The notes: generated by a model not told the origin, from the sequence alone. 64,000 nucleotides of DNA from Bacteroidetes bacterium ADurb.Bin008 (GCA_002071445.1 MWFE01000060.1:1-64000), one strand, 5' to 3'; counted from the stretch's first letter, positions 1 to 9,808 are shown. Program-made: numbers and translations.

Positions 1-5
1 GACGA

Positions 6-71
6 AAAAACAGCATCAAAAATGTCCATTAGGACGAAACGTCTAAAAAATAGCATCAATTTTGTCCATTA
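6..71. repeat. imperfect 40-bp-period direct repeat at left edge
   Basis: Bases 6-31 and 46-71 are the same 26-mer with four mismatches; both contain AGCATCAA and end in TGTCCATTA. A looser echo (GCTAAAAAATGTCAATTAGG) lies at about 2043-2062, so similar sequence sits on both sides of the first gene. The first copy lies close to the window edge, so the array may extend further left. Function is unknown. Confidence 0.55.
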
Positions 72-100
72 CTCCAAATTATTGTATCTTTCCAAAAAAA

Positions 101-144
101 CTTTTAAGATTTCTGTCTTTTTCTTTTAAGATTTCTGCCTTTAT
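101..144. repeat. two tandem 22-bp units
   Basis: Two adjacent units (101-122 and 123-144), each starting CTTTTAAGATTTCTG, differ at only a couple of bases. They lie about 80 bp before the first gene, in its likely promoter region. No regulator can be assigned. Confidence 0.5.
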
Positions 145-221
145 CTTTTGTATTTGTAGATAAAATTCTAGTATCAGCGTATTAGAGTAACATTATTCAC
201 TTAACCCTAACCTAATAAGCC

Positions 222-1955
222 ATGAACAGATTTCTACTCTCCATGCTGGCCATGCTGCTATGCCTGTGGCATGCCAGCGCACAGGACCCCATGGTGCTAC
301 AGTACAACACAAACCTCTCCGATGGCACCACCATTGCCCTTCCCCTTTATGGTGCTGTTAACGTAACGGTTGACTGGGGCGATGGCACCACCAACACCTA
401 CACCACGGAAGGTGTTCACGAGCACACCTACGCCACCCATGGCCAATACACCGTATTCATTACCGGTAGCCTGCAGCAGTTTGGCGCCTCTTCGACTGTT
501 CCCGGCAACGATAAGCTGCAGGCGGTTACCTCCTTTGGCAACCTGGGGTTATCCAGCCTGGCGTTCGCATTTCGCTATGCCACCAATCTGGCACAGGTGC
601 CTGCCACCCTACCCGCATCGGTTACCGATCTATCTTGGATGTTCTCCTTTGCCACCGCCTTCAATGGGGATATCAGCGGCTGGAATGTGAGCAGCGTAAC
701 GAATATGGATAAGATGTTCATGGGTGCCACCGCCTTCAATGGGGATATCAGCGAGTGGAATGTGAGCAGCGTAACGAATATGGATGAGATGTTCATGGAT
801 GCCACCGACTTCAATGGGGATATCGGCGGCTGGGATGTGAGCAGCGTAACGAGTATGTTCCATATGTTCTATAATGCCACCTCTTTCGATCAGGATATCG
901 GCGGCTGGGATGTGAGCAACGTATTTGATATGTTCAACATGTTCCGTAAGGTTAAACTATCCACCCACAACTACAACAGCCTGCTGGTGGGGTGGAGCAA
1001 CCGCACGCTGAAAGACAACGTAGTGTTCAATGCCGGCCTCAGCCGCTACTCATCCGGTATCCCCGCTTTGGCACGGCAGCATATTATAGATACATTCCAC
1101 TGGGATATTGATGATGATGGCGAAACCAATCTGCCCACCCTCACCACCGCGCCCATTACCACCATCACCCCCACCACCGCTACGGGTGGTGGAGATGTTA
1201 TTAACAATGGCGGCTCCGATGTAATCGTACGGGGCGTGTTGTGGAGTACCACCCCCAAACCCACTACCGGTAACCATGACGGCATCACCATGAATGGTAC
1301 AGGTACGGGCAGGTTCACCAGCAGCCTCACCGGGCTGGTGCCCAACACCACCTACTACGTGAGGGCATACGCCATCAATACCAACGGCACCGACTACGGT
1401 CCTCAGGTCTCGTTTCATACACCCTCAATAGTGCTCACCATCGGCGGTTCGTTCACGGTGCACAGCAAGGAGTACGATGGCACCGACGTGGCGGAAATAA
1501 ACCAGAACAACCTCACCCTGGTAGGGGTGGTTGGCAACGATGAGGTGTTCCTGACCAACGTCAGGGTGCGCTTCACACAGACAGAAGTGGGAGAGGGCAT
1601 CCCCGTTGTGATATACGAGGCTGAACTTAATGGCGCGGACAGGAACTGCTACACCCTGTCGCTGGAGGGGGCTCCCACAGCCCTGGGGAATATCACCAAG
1701 CCATCGGATGTGGAATCCGACCTCCTAATGGCCGTGAAAGCCTATCCTAACCCCTTTGATACCCATATCCGGTTCGCGGGGGTGGAGGGCACGCTGCACG
1801 TCTGCATCACGAGTATCGCAGGCATTAAGCTGATGGAATGCGACATTGCCCACGGACAGGACCTGAGGGTTGACCATCTGTCCCGGGGGATTTACTTCGT
1901 CACGCTAACCGGTGACAACGGGCATCGCCGTACCCTCCGCATGGTGAAGCAGTAG
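222..1955 (+). CDS. secreted BspA-like (DUF285) surface protein with T9SS sorting domain
   Basis: A 577-residue exported protein of unknown ligand. Residues 1-20 form a signal peptide ending in ASA. Residues about 50-80 (VDWGDGT..HTYATHGQYTV) look PKD-like. Residues 140-239 are four 25-residue DUF285/BspA repeats of the type MFxxATxFNGDIxxWxVSSVTNM, encoded by 75-bp near-identical DNA units. A fibronectin/IPT-like stretch follows (about 310-400), then an MBG/YDG-type segment starting near VHSKEYDGTD (about 415-490). The C-terminal ~75 residues (YPNPF..., ending in MVKQ) match a T9SS type A sorting domain, so the protein is predicted to cross the outer membrane and be anchored or released. The gene is visibly richer in G+C and C-ending codons than its neighbours, which fits a repeat-rich surface gene or a transferred one. 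BspA-type proteins often bind host or matrix components, but that role is only inference here. Confidence 0.85.
   Translation: MNRFLLSMLAMLLCLWHASAQDPMVLQYNTNLSDGTTIALPLYGAVNVTVDWGDGTTNTYTTEGVHEHTYATHGQYTVFITGSLQQFGASSTVPGNDKLQAVTSFGNLGLSSLAFAFRYATNLAQVPATLPASVTDLSWMFSFATAFNGDISGWNVSSVTNMDKMFMGATAFNGDISEWNVSSVTNMDEMFMDATDFNGDIGGWDVSSVTSMFHMFYNATSFDQDIGGWDVSNVFDMFNMFRKVKLSTHNYNSLLVGWSNRTLKDNVVFNAGLSRYSSGIPALARQHIIDTFHWDIDDDGETNLPTLTTAPITTITPTTATGGGDVINNGGSDVIVRGVLWSTTPKPTTGNHDGITMNGTGTGRFTSSLTGLVPNTTYYVRAYAINTNGTDYGPQVSFHTPSIVLTIGGSFTVHSKEYDGTDVAEINQNNLTLVGVVGNDEVFLTNVRVRFTQTEVGEGIPVVIYEAELNGADRNCYTLSLEGAPTALGNITKPSDVESDLLMAVKAYPNPFDTHIRFAGVEGTLHVCITSIAGIKLMECDIAHGQDLRVDHLSRGIYFVTLTGDNGHRRTLRMVKQ
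639..938 (+). repeat. four tandem 75-bp units coding DUF285 repeats
   Basis: Units at 639-713, 714-788, 789-863 and 864-938 each encode 25 residues. The first two are nearly identical over the core coding TAFNGDIS, and divergence increases towards the fourth. Such near-identity favours recombination and copy-number change. Confidence 0.85.
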
Positions 1956-2266
1956 GGCAAACCCATACCCCGCAAAGCGGGTAGAAGCCATTGGGGGGCA
2001 CCGGGATAGACGGGTGCCCCCTTGCTTTTGATAATGTGCAGATGCTAAAAAATGTCAATTAGGTCAACTTTGGTAAGAAACCCCATATTATTATGCTTAT
2101 TGCAGCGGCGTATATCGATATGCTAGGAAGGGATTGAAATACCGGTTACACTCAATGATGGCGCCTTAATGAATAGAGAACAGATTGAACAACAGGCATG
2201 GGTATAAACAAACCAATAACAAGCTGTTTCTAACATTCCAGCATTAGCAAGCACATTTCACAAGGC
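1956..2266. other. intergenic region between two convergent genes
   Basis: Holds the terminator of the upstream gene and a weak copy of the left-edge repeat near 2043-2062. Nothing else recognisable is seen. Confidence 0.5.
1994..2030 (+). terminator. rho-independent terminator after the surface-protein gene
   Basis: A 9-bp perfect stem (GGGGGCACC 1994-2002 with GGTGCCCCC 2013-2021) and a 10-base loop are followed by TTGCTTTT. A small CCCGC-AAA-GCGGG hairpin lies just before it at 1969-1981. Confidence 0.8.
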
Positions 2267-2299
2267 AAAAAAAAGGTGTTTCGGAAACCTGAAACACCT
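2267..2299 (-). terminator. rho-independent terminator for the minus-strand secreted protein
   Basis: Arms AGGTGTTTC (2274-2282) and GAAACACCT (2291-2299) pair perfectly. Read on the minus strand they are followed by eight T residues. It begins 10 bp beyond the stop codon at 2309. Confidence 0.85.
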
Positions 2300-2308
2300 G
2301 CTCTTTGC

Positions 2309-2983
2309 TTACAATGGCTGTGCCGGATTCTTGGCATTCCATTTTTTCCATTTTGGCGATCTCCAGGGTTTCATATAGCGCAATACCACATCGCTATAGG
2401 GCTCTTCAACCGTAATGGCCACATCATCCTTAGCCCTCCATCTGTCGGGGGCTTCTCCTGCCAAACCTTGAAAGTGGCTGTACCTAACGGCAAAACTTCC
2501 GAACGACATGATGGTGTTGGGCTCAAGTTTAACCACCACGGGATTTCTAAGCGGAACAAGCTGCCTAACGTGGTAAGGTCGCTTGGCATAGGGTTCATAT
2601 TCAACCAACTTGTTGTCGCCCGTTTTTGCCTTATACTCATCCAGCTTATCGTAATCGGTGTAAACATGGAAAAAACCCGTGAGGGTATATTCCCCTGCCG
2701 TAAGGTTTTCGGAATAGTAAAGAGTGGTAAAATCGGCACCTGCACCAAAAACTCTGAAAGGTACTTCTTCACCATTGGGTCCGGTAACTGCGGGAGCCCA
2801 GCCGGTAAAGTTAAGGTTCGTAATTTTTTGAAGAGACCCATCGTCATCGTGACTAAACTGCAAAGCCAACATGCTGGCCTCACCGGAAGTGGGGTTGTCA
2901 ACGGCCGGAAACAATTGGGCAAAACCTGTGGACAACATGCAAGCCATGGCAAATACAAATAATAATAATCTTCTCATAATCAT
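2309..2983 (-). CDS. secreted protein of unknown function
   Basis: About 224 residues. An N-terminal signal peptide (MRRLLLFVFAMACMLSTGFAQ) is evident. The mature part is rich in beta-prone and aromatic residues with no cysteines or catalytic motif that I recognise, and the C-terminus is basic (RSPKWKKWNAKN). Two ATG codons are possible, at 2983 and 2977; the next in-frame codon upstream (2986) is TTG and less likely. The gene stands alone, divergent from nothing nearby, with its own strong terminator. A periplasmic or outer-membrane-associated location is likely. The family is not identified. Confidence 0.75.
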   Translation of the reverse strand: MIMRRLLLFVFAMACMLSTGFAQLFPAVDNPTSGEASMLALQFSHDDDGSLQKITNLNFTGWAPAVTGPNGEEVPFRVFGAGADFTTLYYSENLTAGEYTLTGFFHVYTDYDKLDEYKAKTGDNKLVEYEPYAKRPYHVRQLVPLRNPVVVKLEPNTIMSFGSFAVRYSHFQGLAGEAPDRWRAKDDVAITVEEPYSDVVLRYMKPWRSPKWKKWNAKNPAQPL

Positions 2984-3259
2984 CAAATTAAGTTATACGT
3001 ATTATTTAAAACATTTCATGGTATTCAACCCTGATAGTTCTTTCTTCCTAATGATAAAACGCTTGTAATTCGTTGTTTTTTTCAAATCAGGATAAGAATA
3101 AACAACCAATGATACGTTTAGTTTCTGGTTATGTTCAATCGCATATTACCATCTACCTTTGGTTTTCATTTTGAATTCCAAAGGAGACTATATTTTTTAA
3201 CTGATATTCAGGAAATTGTTATATGAAATAATAATTGATGATATATATCATCCCCCTAA

Positions 3260-4423
3260 TCACTTCCCTTCTACAATCTCAAAGAGAATGATTTCCGGTT
3301 TATTACCAACCCGTATTGGCGGGCCCCATGTACCATAGCCATTGGAAACATAGATGGTGGTGCCATCAATCCGTTTCAGTCCCTTGCTAACTTCAAATAT
3401 AGCACCAGTAATCAGGTTAAAAGGAAACAGTTGCCCGTGGTGGGTATGCCCCGAAATCTGCAAGTCAATTGCATTTTCTACAGCCTCAGACAGCCGGAAC
3501 GGCTGGTGGTCCAACAGGATGGTAAGCTTATTTGTATCCAAATCTCTTGTCAAATCGCTTAAGGGTTTTCGGTCAATCCCCCCAATCATCTTAGCCTGTC
3601 GGTCTTCACGACCCACCAGGTTAAAAATTCCTTTGACAACAATGGCACTATCACGTAGAACTTTCACACCGTGCTTTTCCAGGTATTCCACCGCCGGCTC
3701 CACGCCTCCTATATACTCATGATTTCCGGTAACGGCATAAACCCCAAGTGGAGCCTTAAGTTCAGACAGCAACTTGCCCATATCATTCTTAACCACAAAG
3801 CCGATGTCCTCATCAAATATATCGCCTGCCAGAAGTATGATATCGGGGTTTAACGAGTTCATCATGTTTACAAATTGCTTAAGGCGTCCATTTGACATCA
3901 GCACCCCAAGGTGAATGTCCGATGCTGCACCCACACGCAGGGTGGGATAACCCTCAATATTTTTGTGTGTTATCAGGGGTATACGGTTAACTTTTGGGTG
4001 TCGTGCATTGATGTATCCCCCCAATAGCATAATAGCAGTAACTATGTAAGTGGCAATAACTATCTTTTTGTGTACTAATGACTTATCAGCATGAATGCAA
4101 ATGTTTATTTGCCCGAGCAATGGAATGGTTAATCTGATCAAATGGATGAATAGGAGGAACAGGCACAGGTAAACCATGGCACCAAGCCATATGGATCCAG
4201 CTTTTATTATGTAATTGGTTATTTCTGAGGGAATAAGCCTCTCAAATAACCGCCCCGCAGGATAGGAGATAACCAGTACAATAAAAATGATTTTTAAGAA
4301 TTTTCCCACCGGGTTGCCTATGGCAAAAATCGGACCTGATTGCTTATAAATATATAGATTTACAAGACCATAAATGGCAATAACAAGGACAAAAAAGAGT
4401 AACATCCCCAGCTGTTTTTTCAT
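3260..4423 (-). CDS. membrane-anchored metallophosphoesterase (YkuE/YaeI-like)
   Basis: A 387-residue calcineurin-like phosphoesterase. The first ~140 residues hold four hydrophobic segments (about 5-27, 40-56, 75-100 and 120-138). The catalytic domain follows with the full metal-binding set: SDIHLG at 168-173, GD at 200-201, GNHE at 233-236 and GHTHHGQ at 325-331. Relatives of this layout include B. subtilis YkuE and E. coli YaeI, the latter acting on UDP-2,3-diacylglucosamine in vitro; the substrate here cannot be read from sequence. The active site probably faces the periplasm. It is a single gene on the minus strand, followed by about 270 bp of non-coding AT-rich DNA. Confidence 0.88.
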   Translation of the reverse strand: MKKQLGMLLFFVLVIAIYGLVNLYIYKQSGPIFAIGNPVGKFLKIIFIVLVISYPAGRLFERLIPSEITNYIIKAGSIWLGAMVYLCLFLLFIHLIRLTIPLLGQINICIHADKSLVHKKIVIATYIVTAIMLLGGYINARHPKVNRIPLITHKNIEGYPTLRVGAASDIHLGVLMSNGRLKQFVNMMNSLNPDIILLAGDIFDEDIGFVVKNDMGKLLSELKAPLGVYAVTGNHEYIGGVEPAVEYLEKHGVKVLRDSAIVVKGIFNLVGREDRQAKMIGGIDRKPLSDLTRDLDTNKLTILLDHQPFRLSEAVENAIDLQISGHTHHGQLFPFNLITGAIFEVSKGLKRIDGTTIYVSNGYGTWGPPIRVGNKPEIILFEIVEGK

Positions 4424-4582
4424 TACGCTTATAACCTTATATTCAATTCTGGTATAAACAAAGCAAGCACCATACAGTTCATTCGATGAATGAAAGGAGT
4501 ATTAGCTTAATAGATTGGATTGCTAGTATGCCACTAAAAAATTTTTACTACTTTAGTAGCATTATAGAATACTACCCAAATA

Positions 4583-7312
4583 ATGTCCGGAATTAAACAA
4601 AATAAAGCCAATAGTGTATCGCAAAAAGGTGATAAGGAATCGGTTATCTCTTTCAATCAGGTGAATGCCATAATTGAAAATGCCGGAAGCGGGATATACA
4701 TAGTGCAGGATGAAAGGATAGTTTTCCATAATACCTTTTTCTCAAACCTGACAGGATACACCTCCGAAGAGTTAAGGGGCATGAACTTTTTGGAAATTGT
4801 CCATCCCAAGGATAAAAAGCTCATTAAACTCCTTTTTAGCAACAATTTTCGCGAGATAAACCTCAAACAGTCCCGTTCCTACACTTTCAGAGTAAGCCAT
4901 AAAAATGGCGATTTAAAGTGGTTTAAATCCAATGTTTCACTTATCGATTGGAATGGCAAACCGGCCCTGCTCGATAGCTGCTTTGATATAACCCTTCAAA
5001 AGGACATAGAACAAGACCTGATTGAGGAGGAGCAGAATTTCAGGCTGTTGGTAAATGCCTTTGAGGATATGGTTTTTATTATCAGTAAGCGTCATGCCAT
5101 TATTCAGGCCAATAGAAGCGCTTCCGATTGCTTACGATTGGCAGAAAACCAGATACTACTCCGAAATTTCTCCACGTTCTTCCCTGATTCCGAAAGGGAA
5201 GGAGTTCGAAATGCCATGGTACAAGCTTTTGCCGGCAACAGGGTGCTTATTTCAGGAAATCTTGAAACCGAGGATGGACGGTTGATTCCGGTTGAAACAA
5301 GGTTTTTCAGCGGTAACTGGAGCCAGAAAGAGGTGGTTTTCGCCATTTGTCAGGATATCTCCGTAAGGCTCGAAGCGGAACGTTCCATCAAAATGTCGGA
5401 GGAAAAATTTAGCAAGGCCTTCGATAATTATGCCGTAATGATGACCATCAGCACTTTAGACGAAGATCGCTACGTTGATGTTAATGAAACATTCTTAAAA
5501 ACCATTGGCATTCAGAGAAAAGATGTAATAGGTGTAACTTCCGATGAATTAAATATTTTCCCCGAATTACACAGGAGGCAGGAACTCAAACAGAAAATAT
5601 TCAACGAGGGTAAAGCTCAGGATTTGGAAACCACCATTATCAACAGGAAGGGAGAGGAGTTAATCATCCTTTTTTCGGCTGAACTGATAGACATTCAGGA
5701 TAACCTTTGTATCCTTATGGTTATGAGTGATATAACCCAAAGGAAAAGGGCTCAGGAAAAGATTGAGCGAAGCGAACTGCGTTTCCGCAAGCTGGGCGAA
5801 CTACTCCCCGAAATGATTTTCGAAGCCGATTCTGCAGGGCGTATCACTTTTGCCAACAATTATTTGATATCCTTTTTTGGATTGTCAGCACAGCAAATCG
5901 ATGGCAAAATCAATCTAAGCTCCTTCTTCGATAAAAAAAGTCAAAAGATTATCAACCAATACATTGCCAATAGTAAGCACACGCCACATTTCCCCTCCAC
6001 GGAGCTTATGGCGGTGAAAAAAGGCAAACACCATATTCCCGTGCTTACTCACATAACCGCCATTATGGAAAATGATAAGGTCAATCGTTTTATGGGAATA
6101 ATGGTGGATATTACAATCCAAAAATTGCAGGAGAAGGAGTTGATAACAGCAAAAGAGCTGGCCGAGGAGGCCTCAAAAGCCAAAGAACAGTTTCTTTCCA
6201 TTATGAGCCATGAGATTCGCACTCCAATGAATGCAGTAATTGGCATGGCCAATATCCTTCTTCAGGAGAATCCCAAGAAATCGCAATTGGAGAATCTCAC
6301 TACCCTGAGGTATTCGGCCGAGAACCTGATGTCGCTGCTGAACGATATTCTCGATTTCAATAAAATCGAAGCCGGCAAACTTAAACTTTTCCGTTCACCC
6401 TTTTCTCTGCACTCATTAATTAAAGGCCTACATACCAGTTTTAAGCATGTTGCCAGCAAAAAAGGGCTTGAATTGAGGATGAACTTTGACAAAAATATTC
6501 CTGAACTGCTTATTAGTGATTCCATCAGGATAAATCAGGTACTAACAAATCTGGTTGGCAACGCCTTGAAATTCACTGAAAAAGGTGAAGTGGCTATAAG
6601 TGTGAAGTTAGTTTCCGAAAACCAAAGATCAGCCTTGGTGTACTTCTCCGTTAGCGACACGGGGATAGGGATACCCGCCGATAAGCAGCAAATGATTTTT
6701 CAGGAATTTACTCAGGCCAATCTAGAAACAACCCGCAAATACGGAGGTTCGGGCCTTGGATTGGCCATTTCAAAACAGTTGGTTAGCCTGTTGAATGGTA
6801 ATCTTGAGCTGACAAGCAAGTTTGGGAAGGGATCCAATTTCTTTTTTACACTAAGATTGGGCAAAACAAAAACCTCTGTTAAGAAAAAAACTATTGATTC
6901 TGAAGAGATTATATTCCCCGAAAGGGCAGGGAAACCCTATAAGATCCTTGTTGTTGAAGACAATGAGATTAACTCTATGATTGCCCTTAAATTTTTAAAA
7001 GGCTGGGGATTTATGACCGAGCTGGCCGAGGATGGCGCCGAAGCGGTTGAAAAGGTAAAAAATGGAGAATTTGATGTAATTCTTATGGATCTTGAAATGC
7101 CTGTGATGAGTGGTTATGATGCGGCCATGGCAATTCGCCAACTTGACGACCCGGTTAAGAGGAAGACCCCAATTATTGCGCTGTCCGCATCGGCCATGCT
7201 GGATGTTCAGACCAAGATTTTCAGCATTGGTATGAATGGATTTATTTTAAAACCATTTAACCCTCAGGATCTTAAGAAAAAAATTGCTATTTTGCTCGAA
7301 ACCGTAAACTAA
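4583..7312 (+). CDS. hybrid sensor histidine kinase with four PAS domains
   Basis: A 909-residue predicted soluble kinase with no clear membrane segment. Four PAS domains cover about residues 22-140, 150-270, 275-395 and 400-525. HisKA follows with phospho-acceptor H543 in SHEIRTP, then HATPase_c (N box NQVLTNLVGNALKF near 651, G1 DTGIGIP, G2 GGSGLGL). A C-terminal receiver domain starts near 786 (KILVVEDNE) with phospho-acceptor D836 in LMDLEMPVMSG. All catalytic positions look intact, so it should autophosphorylate and pass phosphate to its own receiver. No HPt or output regulator is adjacent, so its downstream partner is unknown. The PAS domains suggest cytoplasmic redox, ligand or energy sensing. 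Confidence 0.92.
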   Translation: MSGIKQNKANSVSQKGDKESVISFNQVNAIIENAGSGIYIVQDERIVFHNTFFSNLTGYTSEELRGMNFLEIVHPKDKKLIKLLFSNNFREINLKQSRSYTFRVSHKNGDLKWFKSNVSLIDWNGKPALLDSCFDITLQKDIEQDLIEEEQNFRLLVNAFEDMVFIISKRHAIIQANRSASDCLRLAENQILLRNFSTFFPDSEREGVRNAMVQAFAGNRVLISGNLETEDGRLIPVETRFFSGNWSQKEVVFAICQDISVRLEAERSIKMSEEKFSKAFDNYAVMMTISTLDEDRYVDVNETFLKTIGIQRKDVIGVTSDELNIFPELHRRQELKQKIFNEGKAQDLETTIINRKGEELIILFSAELIDIQDNLCILMVMSDITQRKRAQEKIERSELRFRKLGELLPEMIFEADSAGRITFANNYLISFFGLSAQQIDGKINLSSFFDKKSQKIINQYIANSKHTPHFPSTELMAVKKGKHHIPVLTHITAIMENDKVNRFMGIMVDITIQKLQEKELITAKELAEEASKAKEQFLSIMSHEIRTPMNAVIGMANILLQENPKKSQLENLTTLRYSAENLMSLLNDILDFNKIEAGKLKLFRSPFSLHSLIKGLHTSFKHVASKKGLELRMNFDKNIPELLISDSIRINQVLTNLVGNALKFTEKGEVAISVKLVSENQRSALVYFSVSDTGIGIPADKQQMIFQEFTQANLETTRKYGGSGLGLAISKQLVSLLNGNLELTSKFGKGSNFFFTLRLGKTKTSVKKKTIDSEEIIFPERAGKPYKILVVEDNEINSMIALKFLKGWGFMTELAEDGAEAVEKVKNGEFDVILMDLEMPVMSGYDAAMAIRQLDDPVKRKTPIIALSASAMLDVQTKIFSIGMNGFILKPFNPQDLKKKIAILLETVN

Positions 7313-7371
7313 ATATTTCTATTAGCTGTTTTCAATGTCAGCGAATTGTAGTTTGTTTTAGCCCTTTTTTT

Positions 7372-8766
7372 ATGTCAATGTTTATTAAAATACGTCCGTT
7401 CCTCTGCTATCTGCCATTCTTCATTCTTTTTAATTTTGAGATAAAAGCGCAGTCTGTCGATATTTCCGTTAACGTTTTGCAAAGTTTTTTACCACAAGCG
7501 AAGCTGTATATCCATAGGGGGACGGAGTTGGAACTGATTGATTCGGTCTATTTCACAAGCCCGGGCGTTTTCCAGTTCACCTTACATCCGGGTTATCAGC
7601 AGGGTCTATATAAAGTCAACATAGGCAAGGGTATTTCGTTGGATGTGGTTGTTGGGGGTGAGCCTTTGATCGATGTTTCAACCGTTGTTTACGCACCCAA
7701 CGACAGTCTGAAGTCGATACACTCAAAGGAAAATGCCTTGTACTGGGAATATTTGAATGTAAAAAAACAACAGGAACAACTTGGCTGGCTAATAGGTTCG
7801 TTGATGGATTTTTACCCCGATTCCACAGTATTCTACCATCTGTTATCCTATGAGTTAGACAGTAAAAAGAAAGAATTTTACGCATGGTCAAAAAGTATTG
7901 CTTTGCAGAATTCCAAACTATTGGCATCCAAATTCATACAAGCCGATCAGGGGCCGCCAATCTCTAATCATCCGAAAATAGGCGAAAGTATCCAGCAGAT
8001 AACCGATTCCTGGTGGCAGGATTTCGATTTTTTCGATACCCGATTGCTTTATTCGCCACATATCGCCACGCGGCTTTGGGGTTTCATTGAACTTCTATTC
8101 AACGATGGCTACGACATGGAGGAGCAGGTTGAAGCGTTCTGCAATGGGATTTCCGATTTGATGCAGAGGGATATGGACGTGCAGATTAAACAATACATCA
8201 GAGCCATTCTCATCGACGGGTTTGCCAAGTCCGATTACCTGAAGGTTGTTGATCTATTGGAAACAACCGGATTTAAAGGAATTGAACCTATTAGGAAAAA
8301 GAATAATAAGCCGGATAGTACAGATCTTCACCAAGTAAACATAGGCAGTAAAGCATTCGATTTTATTATAAACCTTCCTGATGCAAAGCAAATTAGGCTG
8401 TCAGAATTGGAGTCAAACTACAAGCTGGTTTTTTTCTGGTCCACCTGGTGTCCCCATTGTATCGAATCGATACCAAAAATTTTAAAAACATACGAGTACT
8501 ATTCACGCAAAGAGTTTGAAATTGTGGCTGTGGCCATTGATCAGGAGGAGGAGGAATGGAAGAATTTTATTAAAGCGCGAAATCTCAAATGGATTAACAT
8601 ACATATGCCATACTCCGTTGATAATGAAATAATTGAAAATTACAACGTGAATGAGACACCAAAAATGTTTCTTCTTTCCAACGACTTAACCGTTGTTTCG
8701 TTGCCGGCCACAGTACGCCAGTTGGAAGCTAAGCTTAAAAAGTTGACGAAAAGGAAATCAAAATAA
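7372..8766 (+). CDS. TlpA-like thioredoxin-fold protein
   Basis: 464 residues. A hydrophobic signal segment (about 8-26, ending KAQS) implies export. The N-terminal ~300 residues are an uncharacterised region typical of Bacteroidota TlpA/DUF4369-like proteins. The C-terminal ~140 residues are a thioredoxin fold with active site WCPHC (C360 and C363). The family carries out thiol-disulfide exchange in the periplasm, for example reducing or repairing exported proteins. It begins 59 bp after the histidine kinase and is followed after one base by a lipoprotein gene, so the three may be co-transcribed. The substrate is unknown. Confidence 0.82.
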   Translation: MSMFIKIRPFLCYLPFFILFNFEIKAQSVDISVNVLQSFLPQAKLYIHRGTELELIDSVYFTSPGVFQFTLHPGYQQGLYKVNIGKGISLDVVVGGEPLIDVSTVVYAPNDSLKSIHSKENALYWEYLNVKKQQEQLGWLIGSLMDFYPDSTVFYHLLSYELDSKKKEFYAWSKSIALQNSKLLASKFIQADQGPPISNHPKIGESIQQITDSWWQDFDFFDTRLLYSPHIATRLWGFIELLFNDGYDMEEQVEAFCNGISDLMQRDMDVQIKQYIRAILIDGFAKSDYLKVVDLLETTGFKGIEPIRKKNNKPDSTDLHQVNIGSKAFDFIINLPDAKQIRLSELESNYKLVFFWSTWCPHCIESIPKILKTYEYYSRKEFEIVAVAIDQEEEEWKNFIKARNLKWINIHMPYSVDNEIIENYNVNETPKMFLLSNDLTVVSLPATVRQLEAKLKKLTKRKSK

Positions 8767-8767
8767 T

Positions 8768-9808
8768 ATGCAAATGTCATTTCCTCATGGTATGTTAAAT
8801 GCTACATTGGCAACCATCTTTAGGAGTAAAAAGGGTAGGCTTCTAATACTTCTCTTTGTTATATTAACTTTTACATCATGTGTTGAATATAAAATAATTA
8901 GTATTCAAACACTTAAGCCTGCCGAAATTGGCATATCGAAGGATTTTTCCAAAGCTGTTGCCGTTGCAAGCATTTATAGGGGGATAGAGGGAGTGGAGGA
9001 GAGTTTAGCGCAAGCTGCCATTGACAGTACCGCGGCGGTTGAGGCCATATTGACCCTGGCTGAATCTTTAGCCGATTCCCCGATGATGAATGGGATTGCC
9101 ATTCCTACGAGGGTTTACGTTCGCGATGACGCTTCCAAGTACATACTCCCTTTTACATGGGAAACCGTTGAGGGTTTGGTCATTGAGGATGATGCCGATA
9201 TGCTGATTTCGTTGGAATACATGAAGGTAAAACCTTCAGTCGATAGTCATTCGTTTTGGGACGGATATGCCAAAATGTATTATGGAGCAATCTCTACCAG
9301 TATTTATGGCTACTGGAGAGTGTACGATGTTACCAATCAGTCAGTTGTTGCAAACTATTTGTATAGGGATACCCTCATCTGGGATCAAACGGATTACGTT
9401 AAGGTTAATGTGGGGGAGCAAATCCCGGGATTTTTCACGGCTGCCAAATATTCTGGCTATGTTACCGGCATTGAGTTTGCCAAGCAAATAGCACCCTCGT
9501 GGATGGACGAACAGCGTGTGTATTACCATCGTGGATCTGGCGATATGAAGAAAGCGGCCATCAGCGTGCAGAATAATGAGTGGTTGAATGCTGCTCAACT
9601 TTGGCAGAAGATCATTCAGAATCCGAAATCCAACCCCGTTTTGTCGGCAAAAGCTGCTTTTAATATGGCTTTGGCCAATGAAATGAATGGCAAGTTTGAC
9701 GTTGCGTTGGATTGGCTCGATAAATCGCAGGAGTATTACCCACTTTCGGGTCAATCATGGTATAAAAGAATATTAGAATTAAGGGTAAAGGTTATGGAAA
9801 AATTTTAA
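8768..9808 (+). CDS. DUF6340-like lipoprotein with C-terminal TPR
   Basis: 346 residues. A long basic n-region and hydrophobic stretch end in a lipobox (LTFTSC, C38), so it is probably a lipoprotein. An alternative start at M9 would shorten the n-region. The body resembles the Bacteroidota DUF6340 family, and the last ~90 residues (MKKAAISVQNNEWLNAAQLW... ALDWLDKSQEYYPLS) form TPR-like helices. It starts one base after the thioredoxin-like gene stops, which suggests translational coupling and a shared envelope role. The function is not known, and the family assignment is from memory of its general pattern. Confidence 0.7.
   Translation: MQMSFPHGMLNATLATIFRSKKGRLLILLFVILTFTSCVEYKIISIQTLKPAEIGISKDFSKAVAVASIYRGIEGVEESLAQAAIDSTAAVEAILTLAESLADSPMMNGIAIPTRVYVRDDASKYILPFTWETVEGLVIEDDADMLISLEYMKVKPSVDSHSFWDGYAKMYYGAISTSIYGYWRVYDVTNQSVVANYLYRDTLIWDQTDYVKVNVGEQIPGFFTAAKYSGYVTGIEFAKQIAPSWMDEQRVYYHRGSGDMKKAAISVQNNEWLNAAQLWQKIIQNPKSNPVLSAKAAFNMALANEMNGKFDVALDWLDKSQEYYPLSGQSWYKRILELRVKVMEKF

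Noticed and set aside
630..1600. Several minus-strand open frames in the surface-protein gene
   Set aside because: Repetitive, C-rich codons create mirror frames; they lack start context and repeat the BspA units in antisense.
2276..2962. 228-codon open frame opposite the secreted unknown protein
   Set aside because: It is antisense to a gene with a signal peptide and terminator; its own composition is not protein-like and it starts within the terminator hairpin.
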